Source: an uncultured Coriobacteriaceae bacterium (GTDB lineage Bacteria; Actinomycetota; Coriobacteriia; Coriobacteriales; Atopobiaceae). From it: 43,906 nt of DNA. The notes beneath the pieces were generated by a model. That model saw only the letters and a program-made list of their open reading frames with translations. It was not told where the DNA came from and did not search any database. Position 1 is the first letter of the stretch. Every line of letters starts with the position of its first letter. Of this stretch, positions 23,056 through 31,316 are shown piece by piece. A program made the translations under genes and the position numbers. The DNA lies in NCBI GenBank assembly GCA_900549525.1, contig UWSJ01000004.1, positions 1-43,906 on the forward strand, written 5' to 3'.

Positions 23056-24333
23056 TTACGTGCGGTACTCGCCGTTGATCTTGACGTACTCGTGCGTGAG
23101 GTCGCACGTCCAGACGGTGGTCTCACACGTACCGGCACCAAGGTCGGCCCAAATGGTGATCTCGTCCTCCTCGAAGCGGCGCAGGGCCTCGTCCTCGTCG
23201 AAGGGAACGGTGAGGCCGTCGCGGCACACGGGCATGCCCATGATGTCGATGTCGACGTCGCGCTGGTCGAAGGGCACGCCGCACTTGCCGAGCGCCATGG
23301 CGATGCGTCCCCAGTTGGCGTCGTGGCCGTAGATGGCGGTCTTGACCAGCGGCGAGTTGGCGATGGCGCGCGCGGCGGTGTCGGCGTCCTCGGGCGTGGC
23401 GGCGCCTGCCACGGTGACCGTCACGAGCTTGCTCGCGCCCTCGCCGTCGCCCGCGATGGAGCGCGCAAGGAACTGGCACACAGCCAGGAAGGCGTCGGCG
23501 AGCTGCGCGGCCTCGGGTGTGCCGGCCTGGATCTCGTCGGCCCCGGGAGCGGCGGCGCCGGTGGCGAAGGCCACGCAGGTGTCGTTGGTGGAGGTGTCCG
23601 AGTCGACCGTGACCTTGTTGAAAGTCTTCGCCACCACGTCGGAGAGCACCTCGTGCAGGGCCTCGGGCGAGACGGGCGCGTCGGTGGCGAGCACGGCGAT
23701 CATCGTCGCCATGTTGGGCATGATCATGCCCGAGCCCTTGCACATGCCGCCCACCGTGATGGTGCGACCGACGAGGGTACCGGCAGCCTCGTAGGAGACG
23801 GCACGCTCCTTGGGATGCGTGTCCGTCGTCATGATGGCGTGCGCGGCGGCGTGGCCGTCCGCCTGGCGCGCGGTCTCGTCAGTCGCGGCAGACGCAAGCG
23901 CCTCGTGGATGGCGGGGATGCCGGTCTTGAACGGCGTGACGTCAAGCAGCTGGCCGATGACGCCCGTGGAGGCCACGAGCACCTGCTCGGGCGCGCAGCC
24001 CAGCGTCTCGGCCACAATCTTGCAGGTGGTCTCCGCGCACTCGAGGCCCTCCTCGCCCGTGGCGGCGTTGGCGTTGCCCGAGTTGATGGACATGGCGCGC
24101 ACTTTGGCGCAGCCGCCGGCACCCAGGTGGGCGCGCGAGACGGTCACGGGCGCGGCGCAGAAGCGGTTGGTGGTGAAGACCCCTGCCGCCGAGACGGGCT
24201 TCTCGAACTCAACGAGCGCGAGGTCGAGGCGGTGCGGGTTCTTGCGAAAGCCCGCGTGTACGCCCCCCGCGTGCACGCCCGCCGCGCTGGCGACGCCACC
24301 CTCGGGCAGCACCGTGAGCTTGGTATCTGACAT
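23056..24333 (-). CDS. argJ: Bifunctional glutamate N-acetyltransferase / ornithine acetyltransferase
   Basis: 425 residues from the ATG at 24333, which has GGAG 7 bases upstream (an in-frame TTG lies six bases before). ArgJ cleaves itself at an Ala-Thr bond: the site is visible in CKGSGMIMPNMATMIAVLAT near residue 205, with Thr as N-terminal nucleophile of the beta chain. Other signatures are SINSGNANAATGEEG, VASTGVIGQLLD and YGHDANWGRI. It recycles acetyl from N-acetylornithine to glutamate, so no argE or argA is needed for a closed cycle. Second gene in argCJBD. Confidence 0.95.
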   Translation of the reverse strand: MSDTKLTVLPEGGVASAAGVHAGGVHAGFRKNPHRLDLALVEFEKPVSAAGVFTTNRFCAAPVTVSRAHLGAGGCAKVRAMSINSGNANAATGEEGLECAETTCKIVAETLGCAPEQVLVASTGVIGQLLDVTPFKTGIPAIHEALASAATDETARQADGHAAAHAIMTTDTHPKERAVSYEAAGTLVGRTITVGGMCKGSGMIMPNMATMIAVLATDAPVSPEALHEVLSDVVAKTFNKVTVDSDTSTNDTCVAFATGAAAPGADEIQAGTPEAAQLADAFLAVCQFLARSIAGDGEGASKLVTVTVAGAATPEDADTAARAIANSPLVKTAIYGHDANWGRIAMALGKCGVPFDQRDVDIDIMGMPVCRDGLTVPFDEDEALRRFEEDEITIWADLGAGTCETTVWTCDLTHEYVKINGEYRT

Positions 24334-24423
24334 GTGCAAACTCCTTGTGACGTACGGGCCCGCAGGCGCAGCTTCCGCGCCCCCACCAGCCCGTGCCTTA
24401 GTTCCTGGCCCGTGCCCCTGCTC

Positions 24424-25485
24424 CTACACCGGCATGCCCACGCGCGGCAGGCCGCACGTCTCGTTCAGGCCAAAGACGATGTTTGCGCACTGCACGGCCT
24501 GGCCCGCGGCGCCCTTGCAGAGGTTGTCGATGGCGCCGGTGCAGATGAGGGTGTTGGTGCGCTCGTTCTTGGCGAGGCCCACCTGGCAGACGTTGGTGCC
24601 CACGACGCTCGCGGTCTTGGGCTGCTGGCCAGCAGGCAGCACCTGCACAAACGGACGGCCCTCGTAGAAGTCGCGGTAGCAGACGAGCATGTCCTCGACG
24701 CTCATGTCGGCCGCCTCGGGCGCGAGCTGCAGGTACACGGTGGAGAGCAGGCCGCGCTTCATGGGGATGAGGTGCGGGGTGAACACGACCTCGCCCGGCT
24801 TGCCGAGGATCTGCTCGATCTCGGGCGTGTGACGGTGGCAGCCCACCTTGTAGGCCTGGACGTCCTCGTCGGCATTGCAGAAGTGCGTCTTGGCATTGCA
24901 GCCCTTGCCCGCGCCCGTGACACCGCTCTTGGCGTCCACGATCACGAGACCCCGCGACCAGCCGGCACGCACGGCCGGGGCCGAGGCGCACGAGGTGGCC
25001 GTGGGGTAGCAGCCGGCGCAGGCCACGAGGGCGGGCTTACCCTGCTCGCGAAGGACGCGGGCAGCCTCGAGGTCGTCGGCGAAGAGCTCCGGCAGACCGA
25101 AGGCGCGCGTAGCGAGCAGTTCGGGCGAGGTGTGCGTGGCGCCGTACCATTGCTCGTAGACCTTGGCGTCGGCGAGGCGGTAGTCAGCCGAGAGGTCAAC
25201 GACGGTGACCCCGGCCTCGAGCAGGCCCGGCACCTGGGCGAGCGCGGCGGTATGGGGCACGGCGAGGAACACGAGGTCGCAGGACTTGACCACGGGGTCG
25301 TCGTGCGTGGTGAACGCGAGATCCGAGGCACCGGCGAAGGCCGGGTAGACCTCGGAGAGAGGGGTGCCTGCGTCGGCGTTGGACGTGATGGCGACGAGCT
25401 CGAACTCCGGGTGCTGGACGAGCAGGCGGACGAGCTCCGCCCCGGCGTAGCCCGCGGCACCGATGACCCCAACCTTGTATGACAT
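24424..25485 (-). CDS. argC: N-acetyl-gamma-glutamyl-phosphate reductase
   Basis: 353 residues from the ATG at 25485 with GGGAG upstream; the frame extends to 25551 without homology. The NADP-binding start is SYKVGVIGAAGYAGAELVRL. The catalytic Cys lies in ACAGCYPTATSCASAP near residue 150, and the substrate-binding histidine in YKVGCHRHTPEIEQ. It reduces N-acetylglutamyl phosphate to the semialdehyde. As first gene of argCJBD it is preceded by the likely operon promoter. No argG, argH, argF or argR is in the window. Confidence 0.95.
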   Translation of the reverse strand: MSYKVGVIGAAGYAGAELVRLLVQHPEFELVAITSNADAGTPLSEVYPAFAGASDLAFTTHDDPVVKSCDLVFLAVPHTAALAQVPGLLEAGVTVVDLSADYRLADAKVYEQWYGATHTSPELLATRAFGLPELFADDLEAARVLREQGKPALVACAGCYPTATSCASAPAVRAGWSRGLVIVDAKSGVTGAGKGCNAKTHFCNADEDVQAYKVGCHRHTPEIEQILGKPGEVVFTPHLIPMKRGLLSTVYLQLAPEAADMSVEDMLVCYRDFYEGRPFVQVLPAGQQPKTASVVGTNVCQVGLAKNERTNTLICTGAIDNLCKGAAGQAVQCANIVFGLNETCGLPRVGMPV

Positions 25486-25590
25486 TGCGCATCTCCCTGA
25501 GTGCGACGGTCCGGGGCCGCGCGAGCGACGGCGCCTCCACAGCGCGGTCACGAGCGAGGCCGCCGGGCAAGCTTCTGGCGGTGAGACGCC

Positions 25591-25596
25591 ATTATA
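25591..25596 (-). promoter_or_regulatory. Candidate -10 box for the arg operon
   Basis: TATAAT on the minus strand, 106 bases before the argC start. The corresponding -35 position holds no good TTGACA match, so an activator or another promoter may be involved. Confidence 0.35.
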
Positions 25597-25636
25597 GCCC
25601 CGTGTGTGGCAGCCTGGATGGAGTGATTCTCGGAAT

Positions 25637-25655
25637 TCTGCATATTATTGGCAAA
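25637..25655 (-). promoter_or_regulatory. Candidate ArgR-type ARG box upstream of argC
   Basis: TCTGCATATTATTGGCAAA is an AT-rich island with imperfect dyad symmetry in an otherwise GC-rich region. It resembles T-x-T-G-C-A-T-A half sites known for actinobacterial ArgR. CGGAAT and ATTCCG flank it as wider arms (25631-25636, 25659-25664). Its position about 150 bases upstream of argC is somewhat distant. Confidence 0.3.
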
Positions 25656-25712
25656 AGTATTCCGATTTACGAATAGTTTTGTAGTCCCAGCAAAAGCGAG
25701 GCATCACGCGAC

Positions 25713-26792
25713 CTACCGACGCGCCTTCAGCATGGCGAAGAGCTTCGTGTTGTGCCGCTTCACGAACGAGATAAACCGCCCCTCGGCAAGTGCCATGCGC
25801 GCGTCCTTGCGCCGGATGGGCACGAGCATCACCCGCATCATGCGCGAACGCGGCCTGGCAATCGAGACGGCCAGCTGCGCGCGGTCGCTCGTAACCATGC
25901 GCTCGGCCTGGGCGAGCCTCTCGGCGGCCGGCAGGGTACAGCTTGGCTCGCAGAGGTTCTCGATGCAGCCCACGAGGCGTTCCACGTAGCGGCGCTGGAT
26001 CATCTCGATGCTGGACGGGTCGCCGGCGAGGCCCCAGTGCTCGTAGAGGTCGAGCATCCAGCCGTGTTCCTCCTCGCGCTTCTCGTACATGTTGGGACGC
26101 CAGCGGCTCGTCTCGCTCTCCTGGCGCAGGCGGATGAAGTGGTAGTACGCACGCTCGGTGACGCCCACGCGCTCGCAGTCGCGGATGACGTCGAGCACGA
26201 AGGGGAAGTCGTCCCAGAACGTGGGACGGAAGCGCGCGTGGATCTTCTCGAGGTAGGAGCGGCGGAAGAGCTTGTTCCACGGCGTATAGAGGAGGTTGGT
26301 GTCAAAGAGGCGCCAGGCGGCCGCGCGAAACTCCTCCGGCGTGGCGAAGATGCGGGTAGGCTGGCTCTTGAGCTCGGTGGTGTGCTGGCCGTCGTTGCCG
26401 AAGTAGGTCTCGATGTAGAAGCCGGCGATGGCGAGGTCAAGGTCGTTGTCCTCGGCCAGGGACACCATGTCGGCGAGCATCGCGGGCTCCACCCAGTCGT
26501 CACCGTCGACGAAGTGCACAAACTCGCCGGTGGCACGGTCGAGCGCGAGGTTGCGGGCTGCGGGAGCGCCCTGGTTGGGCGTGTGGATGACCTCGATGCG
26601 GATGTCGCGCTCGGCGAGCTTGTCGGCCACCTGGCCGGTGCGGTCGGTGGATCCGTCGTCGACGACGAGCAGCTCGAAGTCGCGCAGCGTCTGGTTCTGG
26701 AGGCTCTCGATGGCACGACCGATGAAGCGGTCCACGTTGTAGGCCGGAATGATGACCGAGACCTTGGGAACCCTCTTCATCCTGTGCGCCAT
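25713..26792 (-). CDS. Family 2 glycosyltransferase
   Basis: 359 residues from the ATG at 26792 with AAGGGTGG upstream. The GT-A fold is clear: VSVIIPAYNVDRFIGRAIES near residue 10, LLVVDDGSTDRTGQ near residue 37, TPNQGAPAARNLALD, and the DxD-containing FVHFVDGDDWVEP near residue 88. Further on NKLFRRSYLEK and the acidic DDFPFVLDVIRD are typical of EpsJ/WcaA-type cell-surface polysaccharide transferases. The C-terminal ~150 residues are helical with a basic end, and there is no membrane segment. It transfers a sugar from a nucleotide donor, probably to a wall or capsule glycan; acceptor unknown. Confidence 0.92.
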   Translation of the reverse strand: MAHRMKRVPKVSVIIPAYNVDRFIGRAIESLQNQTLRDFELLVVDDGSTDRTGQVADKLAERDIRIEVIHTPNQGAPAARNLALDRATGEFVHFVDGDDWVEPAMLADMVSLAEDNDLDLAIAGFYIETYFGNDGQHTTELKSQPTRIFATPEEFRAAAWRLFDTNLLYTPWNKLFRRSYLEKIHARFRPTFWDDFPFVLDVIRDCERVGVTERAYYHFIRLRQESETSRWRPNMYEKREEEHGWMLDLYEHWGLAGDPSSIEMIQRRYVERLVGCIENLCEPSCTLPAAERLAQAERMVTSDRAQLAVSIARPRSRMMRVMLVPIRRKDARMALAEGRFISFVKRHNTKLFAMLKARR

Positions 26793-26994
26793 TCGGCCAC
26801 CCTTCGAACGCGCGGGACAGCGCGTCCCACGAAGCCCCGCCGCCCATGCGGCGGCAGGCACCTTACACCTCCGTGAGACTACCATCGGTCGAAGCGCGGA
26901 CGGCGCATGCCGTATGCCGTCCAGCTAATCTGCGCAATTGGGCGTGGGGCGAGACCCGCGGGCTCGGAGCGGGACGTAGGCCGGAGCGCGCGGC

Positions 26995-27086
26995 TGTCGC
27001 TTGGGGCCCGGGTACAAATCCGCCACTGGTCACGCGGTAACCGGCCCCAAGCGAGACGGCGGATTGGTGCCTGGCCCCAAGCGACA
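26995..27086. repeat. REP-like inverted repeat element, two arms plus a third internal unit
   Basis: The left arm (26995-27024) and the right arm (27058-27086) are inverted copies: TGTCGCTTGGGGCC and AATCCGCC on the left, GGCGGATT and GGCCCCAAGCGACA on the right. A partial third unit GGCCCCAAGCGA lies at about 27043-27054. The right arm is nearly the unit at 20688-20716. The rest of this 298-base gap (26793-26994) shows only a short TGCGCAATTGGG at 26931, as in the centre of the 20588 element. Confidence 0.7.
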
Positions 27087-27090
27087 GGGG

Positions 27091-27981
27091 CTACTGCGCA
27101 GTAGCCAGGGTGCCAACGGCGAGCCCCAGCTGAGCTGGGTCAACCCACTGGTAGGTGCTGCCGTCCTCGGCGGTGCGATCCTGGGCCGCAACATTCTGGA
27201 CGCTTTCGGCGGAAACGCCGGCCGACGCCGCCTTCTGCCCCACCGCGACCAACGTCTGCACGTCCATGTCGGAGCTCGTGATGCCATGGAGCAAGTCGTC
27301 GGCCCCGCTCTTGAGCGCCGATGCGCCCTTCTGCGCAACGGCGAGGAAGTCGTCCCAGCCCGTCTCGGTCATGACCACCACATGGCTCACGGGCACCGCC
27401 GCGGATGCCAGCTGCGAGATGAGCGCCGTAGCCCCCTTCGCCGCAAAGCTGTCGGCGACGGACGCCGACGCGTCGCCGACACGCGCGCCGACCGGCAGCC
27501 CCACGAGCGTGGTTGAACCTGCGGTTTCGTTAATCACGGCAAGGTAGGCGGCCGAGAGCGTCGTATCATCCGCATCGGACGTGACGGCAAAGAGCACGAC
27601 CTCGAGCTGGTTGCCCGTAACGGTTGAGCCGGACGCCTGCGCCTGGGCGTCGATGGCGTCGGCGGAGACGCTCGCGGCGGCCACCGCGTCCGCAAGGCCG
27701 GAGTCACCAAGCTTGCTGTTCTGGTTGGCGAGCCGCCAGAGGTTCGTCACGAGAACCACGAGCGCAATGGCGACAACCACGAGCACCGTCGCAGCGACCT
27801 TGTTGGAATTGGGCCCCACCTTGGGAACGTCGCTGCGCTCGTACATGCGCCTGCCCGAGCGACGGCGGTGCGGGCGCTCCGCGGCCACGGGTGCGTCGTC
27901 GATAAGATCGCCTCGGCTCAGACGGGGTCGCTCGTCCCGCCTGCCCTTCTCGGGCTTCCTTGACTCGTCCTTCTCGCTCAT
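27091..27981 (-). CDS. Membrane-anchored LCP-like (LytR-CpsA-Psr fold) protein with degenerate motif
   Basis: 296 residues from the ATG at 27981 with GGGAGG upstream. A basic, charged cytoplasmic part (1-60) is followed by one transmembrane segment (about 62-80) and an extracellular domain. That domain resembles an LCP core: LSAAYLAVINETAGSTTLVG, then LPVGARV (162-168) at the place of the usual I-P-R-D-T, and VPVSHVVVMTETGWDDFL like the LCP I-D-H-Y-V-x-V-x-F-x-G-F. The catalytic Arg and Asp are not present, so wall-polymer ligase activity is doubtful. The fold assignment is moderate; an alternative is an unrelated Ala-rich exported protein. Confidence 0.55.
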   Translation of the reverse strand: MSEKDESRKPEKGRRDERPRLSRGDLIDDAPVAAERPHRRRSGRRMYERSDVPKVGPNSNKVAATVLVVVAIALVVLVTNLWRLANQNSKLGDSGLADAVAAASVSADAIDAQAQASGSTVTGNQLEVVLFAVTSDADDTTLSAAYLAVINETAGSTTLVGLPVGARVGDASASVADSFAAKGATALISQLASAAVPVSHVVVMTETGWDDFLAVAQKGASALKSGADDLLHGITSSDMDVQTLVAVGQKAASAGVSAESVQNVAAQDRTAEDGSTYQWVDPAQLGLAVGTLATAQ

Positions 27982-28044
27982 GACGCCTCCCCGTTCAACC
28001 GTCATCGCACGTCGCCCGCTTGGCGCAGCGGGGCAAGCACGTGG

Positions 28045-28929
28045 CTACTCCCAGGGTTCGAGCAGCCCTTCGGGATAGTCTACCCCGACAAACGTCAGGC
28101 CCTTCGCCGGGGCGCAGGGACCGGCGGCCTTCCGATCGCAGGCGGAGAGCGCGGCGGCAACCCAGGCGGCGTCGCGATGGCCGCGACCCACCTCCACGAG
28201 CGTCCCGGTGATGGTGCGCACCATGGAGTGCAGGAAGGCGTTGCCCTTGACGTCCACACAGACGATGCGCTCACCGCACTCCCGCTCCTCGTGGACGTGC
28301 ACGCGCTCGAGGTAGCGGTGCGTGGGCTTGCCCTCGGCCGAGACAGCCTTGCAGAAGCTCTTGAAGTCATGCTCGCCCTCAAGCACGCGCGCCGCCCCGT
28401 CCATCGCGGAAACGTCGAGCGGGGCTCGCAGCCACCAGGCATGGGGCCAGGCCAGCACGGGCCTGCCCTCCCCCGCCGCGATGCGATAGCGGTAGCTACG
28501 CGCCGTGGCGTCGAAGCGCGCCGAGAACCCGACGGGGGCACGATAGAGGCACGCAGGAGACACGTCGTCGGGCGTGAGCGCCTCGAGCCCGTGCATGAGC
28601 CTGCGCTCGGGCAGCGCCAGCTCGGCCGAGGTGAGCGGCACACTCACGTACTGCGCGAGGGCGTGCACCCCGGCGTCGGTCCTGCCGGCACAGGTGAGTG
28701 CCACCTCCCGACGCAGCAGCGTCTCGAGCGCCCGCGTCACCTCACCGGCAACCGTCCGCCTCCCGGGCTGAGCGGCAAAGCCGGAGAAGTCCGCCCCCCG
28801 ATATCCCAGGCACAGAACGAGCGTGCCGTCGAGAGACGCCGGGTCTGCCGCACGCTCCTCGATCGACGGGCGGGCGGGCGGAATGTGGCCAGCGCGTTCA
28901 ATGGCGGCCGTCGCTCTCGGCTCGGTCAC
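28045..28929 (-). CDS. truA: tRNA pseudouridine synthase A
   Basis: 294 residues from the GTG at 28929, chosen because AAGGAGA lies 5-6 bases upstream; an ATG at 28971 would overlap ecfT and has no good site. The catalytic aspartate is in LTCAGRTDAGVHALAQYVSV. Other TruA elements are LCLGYRGADFSGFAAQPGRR near the N-terminus, ARFDATARSYRYRI, and GNAFLHSMVRTITGTLVEVG near the C-terminus. It makes pseudouridine at positions 38-40 of tRNA anticodon stems. The placement after ecfA-ecfT, beyond rplQ, is the conserved gram-positive arrangement. Confidence 0.95.
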   Translation of the reverse strand: MTEPRATAAIERAGHIPPARPSIEERAADPASLDGTLVLCLGYRGADFSGFAAQPGRRTVAGEVTRALETLLRREVALTCAGRTDAGVHALAQYVSVPLTSAELALPERRLMHGLEALTPDDVSPACLYRAPVGFSARFDATARSYRYRIAAGEGRPVLAWPHAWWLRAPLDVSAMDGAARVLEGEHDFKSFCKAVSAEGKPTHRYLERVHVHEERECGERIVCVDVKGNAFLHSMVRTITGTLVEVGRGHRDAAWVAAALSACDRKAAGPCAPAKGLTFVGVDYPEGLLEPWE

Positions 28930-28958
28930 AAGGGTCTCCTTCTGGTCGGTTGACAAGC

Positions 28959-29744
28959 CTACGCAAGGCATGCCGCCACGCAGGCAGCAATCCCCAAGGC
29001 AAGCACGGCCCCGTCCACGGGCTGAAGCCGCCTCGCGAGCCGCGTACGGCCCTCCCCACGATAGCAGCGCTCGCGCATGGCGTCGGCGAGGTCGTCGGCC
29101 CGGCGGAAGAGCGCCACCACGAGCGGCGTCAGCACCGCCAGCCAGCGCCTGAGCCGCGCGACGACCGAGCCGCTCGAGAAGTTGGCGCCGCGCGAGCGCT
29201 GCGCGTCATGGATGCGCGTGAACTCCTCCGCTGCCAGCGGGATGAAGCGCAGCGCCACCGACATGGTCATGGCGACGTCGCCCGCGGGGAAACCAATCCG
29301 CGCAAGCGGGGCAAGCGCACCCGAGAGCGCATCGGCGACGGCGGTTGACGACGTCGTGGCGCACAGTATCACCGAGAACGCCACGAGCACGACGATGCGA
29401 CCAACCGCCGTGACGCCCCGCACCGCCCCCGCCGCGCTCACGCCCACGGGCCCCCAGAGCGCCACGTCTCCCCCGCCGTCAACCGACAGGGCGTTAGCGA
29501 GCAGCGAGAACACGAGGATGACGGCCGTGGGACGAAGGGCCGCGAGGAGGTCGCGCGGGCCCAGGCCGGCCACGGCGGCCACTGCCAGCGCGCACGCCCC
29601 CATGGCCCCAAGCGCCAGCGGCGAGCGCGTGACAAAGAGTGCCACGGTGGCCGCCAGCAGCAGGGCGAGCTTCACGCGAGCATCGAGCTGGTGGACGGGG
29701 GTATCCCGGGCGATGTAGGAGCCGAAGGCTCGTCTGGTCGCCAT
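28959..29744 (-). CDS. ecfT: ECF transporter transmembrane component EcfT
   Basis: 261 residues from the ATG at 29744. Six or so hydrophobic segments are seen, starting after TPVHQLDARVKLALLLAATV, a standard EcfT opening (H-x-L-D-P/A-R-x-K). The coupling-helix Ala-Arg-Gly type motif appears as DAQRSRGANF near residue 160, and a second one as DDLADAMRERCYRGEGRT; these helices contact the ATPases. EcfT links the paired ATPases to exchangeable substrate-binding S subunits for vitamins or metals, which are encoded elsewhere. ATG follows the ecfA stop by one base. Confidence 0.93.
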   Translation of the reverse strand: MATRRAFGSYIARDTPVHQLDARVKLALLLAATVALFVTRSPLALGAMGACALAVAAVAGLGPRDLLAALRPTAVILVFSLLANALSVDGGGDVALWGPVGVSAAGAVRGVTAVGRIVVLVAFSVILCATTSSTAVADALSGALAPLARIGFPAGDVAMTMSVALRFIPLAAEEFTRIHDAQRSRGANFSSGSVVARLRRWLAVLTPLVVALFRRADDLADAMRERCYRGEGRTRLARRLQPVDGAVLALGIAACVAACLA

Positions 29745-29745
29745 G

Positions 29746-31221
29746 TCAGCCACGCTCCCAAAGGCTGCGATCAAACTCCTCGGCAGGGCCGCTCCAGGCC
29801 ACCTTGCCTGCGTCGAGCAGCACCACGTCGTTCGTCACGACAAGCCATTCTTCCACGTCGTGGCTCGAGACGAGCACCGCCCGCCCCCGTGCGGCCGCCT
29901 CAAGCGCAAGGCGATACATGCGCAGCCGTCCCTCGCCGTCGAGGCCGTTCGTGGGCTCGTCGAACACGAGGGCGGCCGTGTCCATCGCCAGCACGCCCGC
30001 GATGGCCACGCGCTTCCTCTGGCCACCCGAGAGCGCGAAGGGAGAACGTCCCCAGAGACCTTCTTCCACGTCGAGCGAGGCAAGCGCCGCCTCGGCCCTA
30101 CGACGGGCCTCCCCCGCAGCTACCCCCAGGTTACGAGGGCCGTACATGACGTCATCGAGCACCGTGTCGCAGAAGAGCTGATCCTCCGAGCGCTGCTGCA
30201 CATAGCCAACCGCACCGGGAGCCACGGGCACCCCGTCGAGCAGCACCGAACCGCTGTCGGGCTTGAGGAGCCCCGCAGCAGCACGAATCGCCGTGGTCTT
30301 GCCGGAGCCAGACCGCCCCGCCAGCAGCGTCACGCGGCCAGGGCGCACCGCAACGGATACGTCCGCAAGCGCCGGGTAATCGTCGTAGAAGACGGACACC
30401 GAATCGAGCGTAAGGCCACCCATCGAAGCACGCGGGTCATCAGACGCCTCGAACGACCTTGCCCGTAGGTCGTCTGTCAGTTCAAGGCGCACGTCATTCG
30501 GCCCGAGAAGACGAGCCCGCGTCCTCAGCGAGGCATCTCCAAGCAGGGAGTTTGGCGCGCCCTCCCACGCGACCTTGCCGCCCTCCACGAGCACCGCGCG
30601 ATCCGCGTGGGCGACCTCCTCGAGATCGTGCGTGATAAGCACCACACCCACGCCACGCTTCGCAGCGTCGAGGGTGACGCGCAGCACCTCATGTCGCGCA
30701 TGGGGGTCGAGCTGCGCCGTCACCTCGTCGAGCACAAGAAAGCGCGGTCGCATCGCGAGCACGCCGGCAAACGCCAAGCGCTGTTTCTCCCCACCGGAGA
30801 GCCCCGAGACGGCACGCGGCCCAAAGTCTCGAAGCCCGCAGGAGTCAAGCGCCGAGGACACGAGCGCGCGCACCTCTCCCTCGGCAAGGCCGAGGTTGCA
30901 GGGGCCAAAGGCGACCTCGTCAAACACGACGGGGGCAACGAGCTGGCTCTCGGGATCCTGCCTGACCCTCCCGACGGCCCGATGAAGACCCAACGCGTCA
31001 GAGGGATCCCCATCAAGCAGCACGTTCCCCGACTGAGGCGTCACGCTACCAGACAGCACCGCCGCAAGGCTCGACTTGCCAGCACCGTTTGACCCCACGA
31101 CGCAAAGCAGCTCACCCTCGGTAACCGTAAGCGACAGGCCATCGAGTACGGGGCCCAGCCCGCCCATCGCCTCGACGGAACCGTCAAGGGCGCGCAGCAC
31201 TATGTCACGGGCTTCGAGCAC
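29746..31221 (-). CDS. ECF transporter ATP-binding protein, EcfA1-EcfA2 fusion
   Basis: 491 residues from the GTG at 31221, which has GGAGG 4 bases upstream; the frame runs on to 31530 through the terminator and rplQ, so longer starts are excluded. Two complete ABC domains are fused. Domain 1 has GSNGAGKSSLAAVL, VRQDPESQLVAPVV, LSGGEKQRLAFAGV and LVLDEVTAQLD, where Val replaces the usual Pro. Domain 2 has AGRSGSGKTTAIRA, VQQRSEDQLFCDTV, LSGGQRKRVAIAGV and LVFDEPTNGLD. In most Firmicutes these are two genes. It powers vitamin or metal-ion uptake with EcfT and S components elsewhere. Confidence 0.92.
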   Translation of the reverse strand: MLEARDIVLRALDGSVEAMGGLGPVLDGLSLTVTEGELLCVVGSNGAGKSSLAAVLSGSVTPQSGNVLLDGDPSDALGLHRAVGRVRQDPESQLVAPVVFDEVAFGPCNLGLAEGEVRALVSSALDSCGLRDFGPRAVSGLSGGEKQRLAFAGVLAMRPRFLVLDEVTAQLDPHARHEVLRVTLDAAKRGVGVVLITHDLEEVAHADRAVLVEGGKVAWEGAPNSLLGDASLRTRARLLGPNDVRLELTDDLRARSFEASDDPRASMGGLTLDSVSVFYDDYPALADVSVAVRPGRVTLLAGRSGSGKTTAIRAAAGLLKPDSGSVLLDGVPVAPGAVGYVQQRSEDQLFCDTVLDDVMYGPRNLGVAAGEARRRAEAALASLDVEEGLWGRSPFALSGGQRKRVAIAGVLAMDTAALVFDEPTNGLDGEGRLRMYRLALEAAARGRAVLVSSHDVEEWLVVTNDVVLLDAGKVAWSGPAEEFDRSLWERG

Positions 31222-31258
31222 AGGTCCTCCCGTCCACGGGAACGTGGGCGAATCGTAC

Positions 31259-31291
31259 AAAAAACGGGGGCTCGGCAACGCCGAACCCCCG
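31259..31291 (-). terminator. Intrinsic terminator after rplQ
   Basis: On the minus strand CGGGGGTTCGGC pairs with GCCGAGCCCCCG (one mismatch), followed by TTTTTT. It lies 26 bases past the rplQ stop and 38 bases before the ecfA start, so it separates ribosomal and transporter expression. Confidence 0.85.
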
Positions 31292-31316
31292 CGCAGTTCA
31301 AGCAAGAAGAGAGTGC

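Noticed and set aside
26793..27090. Possible tRNA or small RNA gene
   Set aside because: No cloverleaf or acceptor sequence; the structure is explained by the REP-like units.
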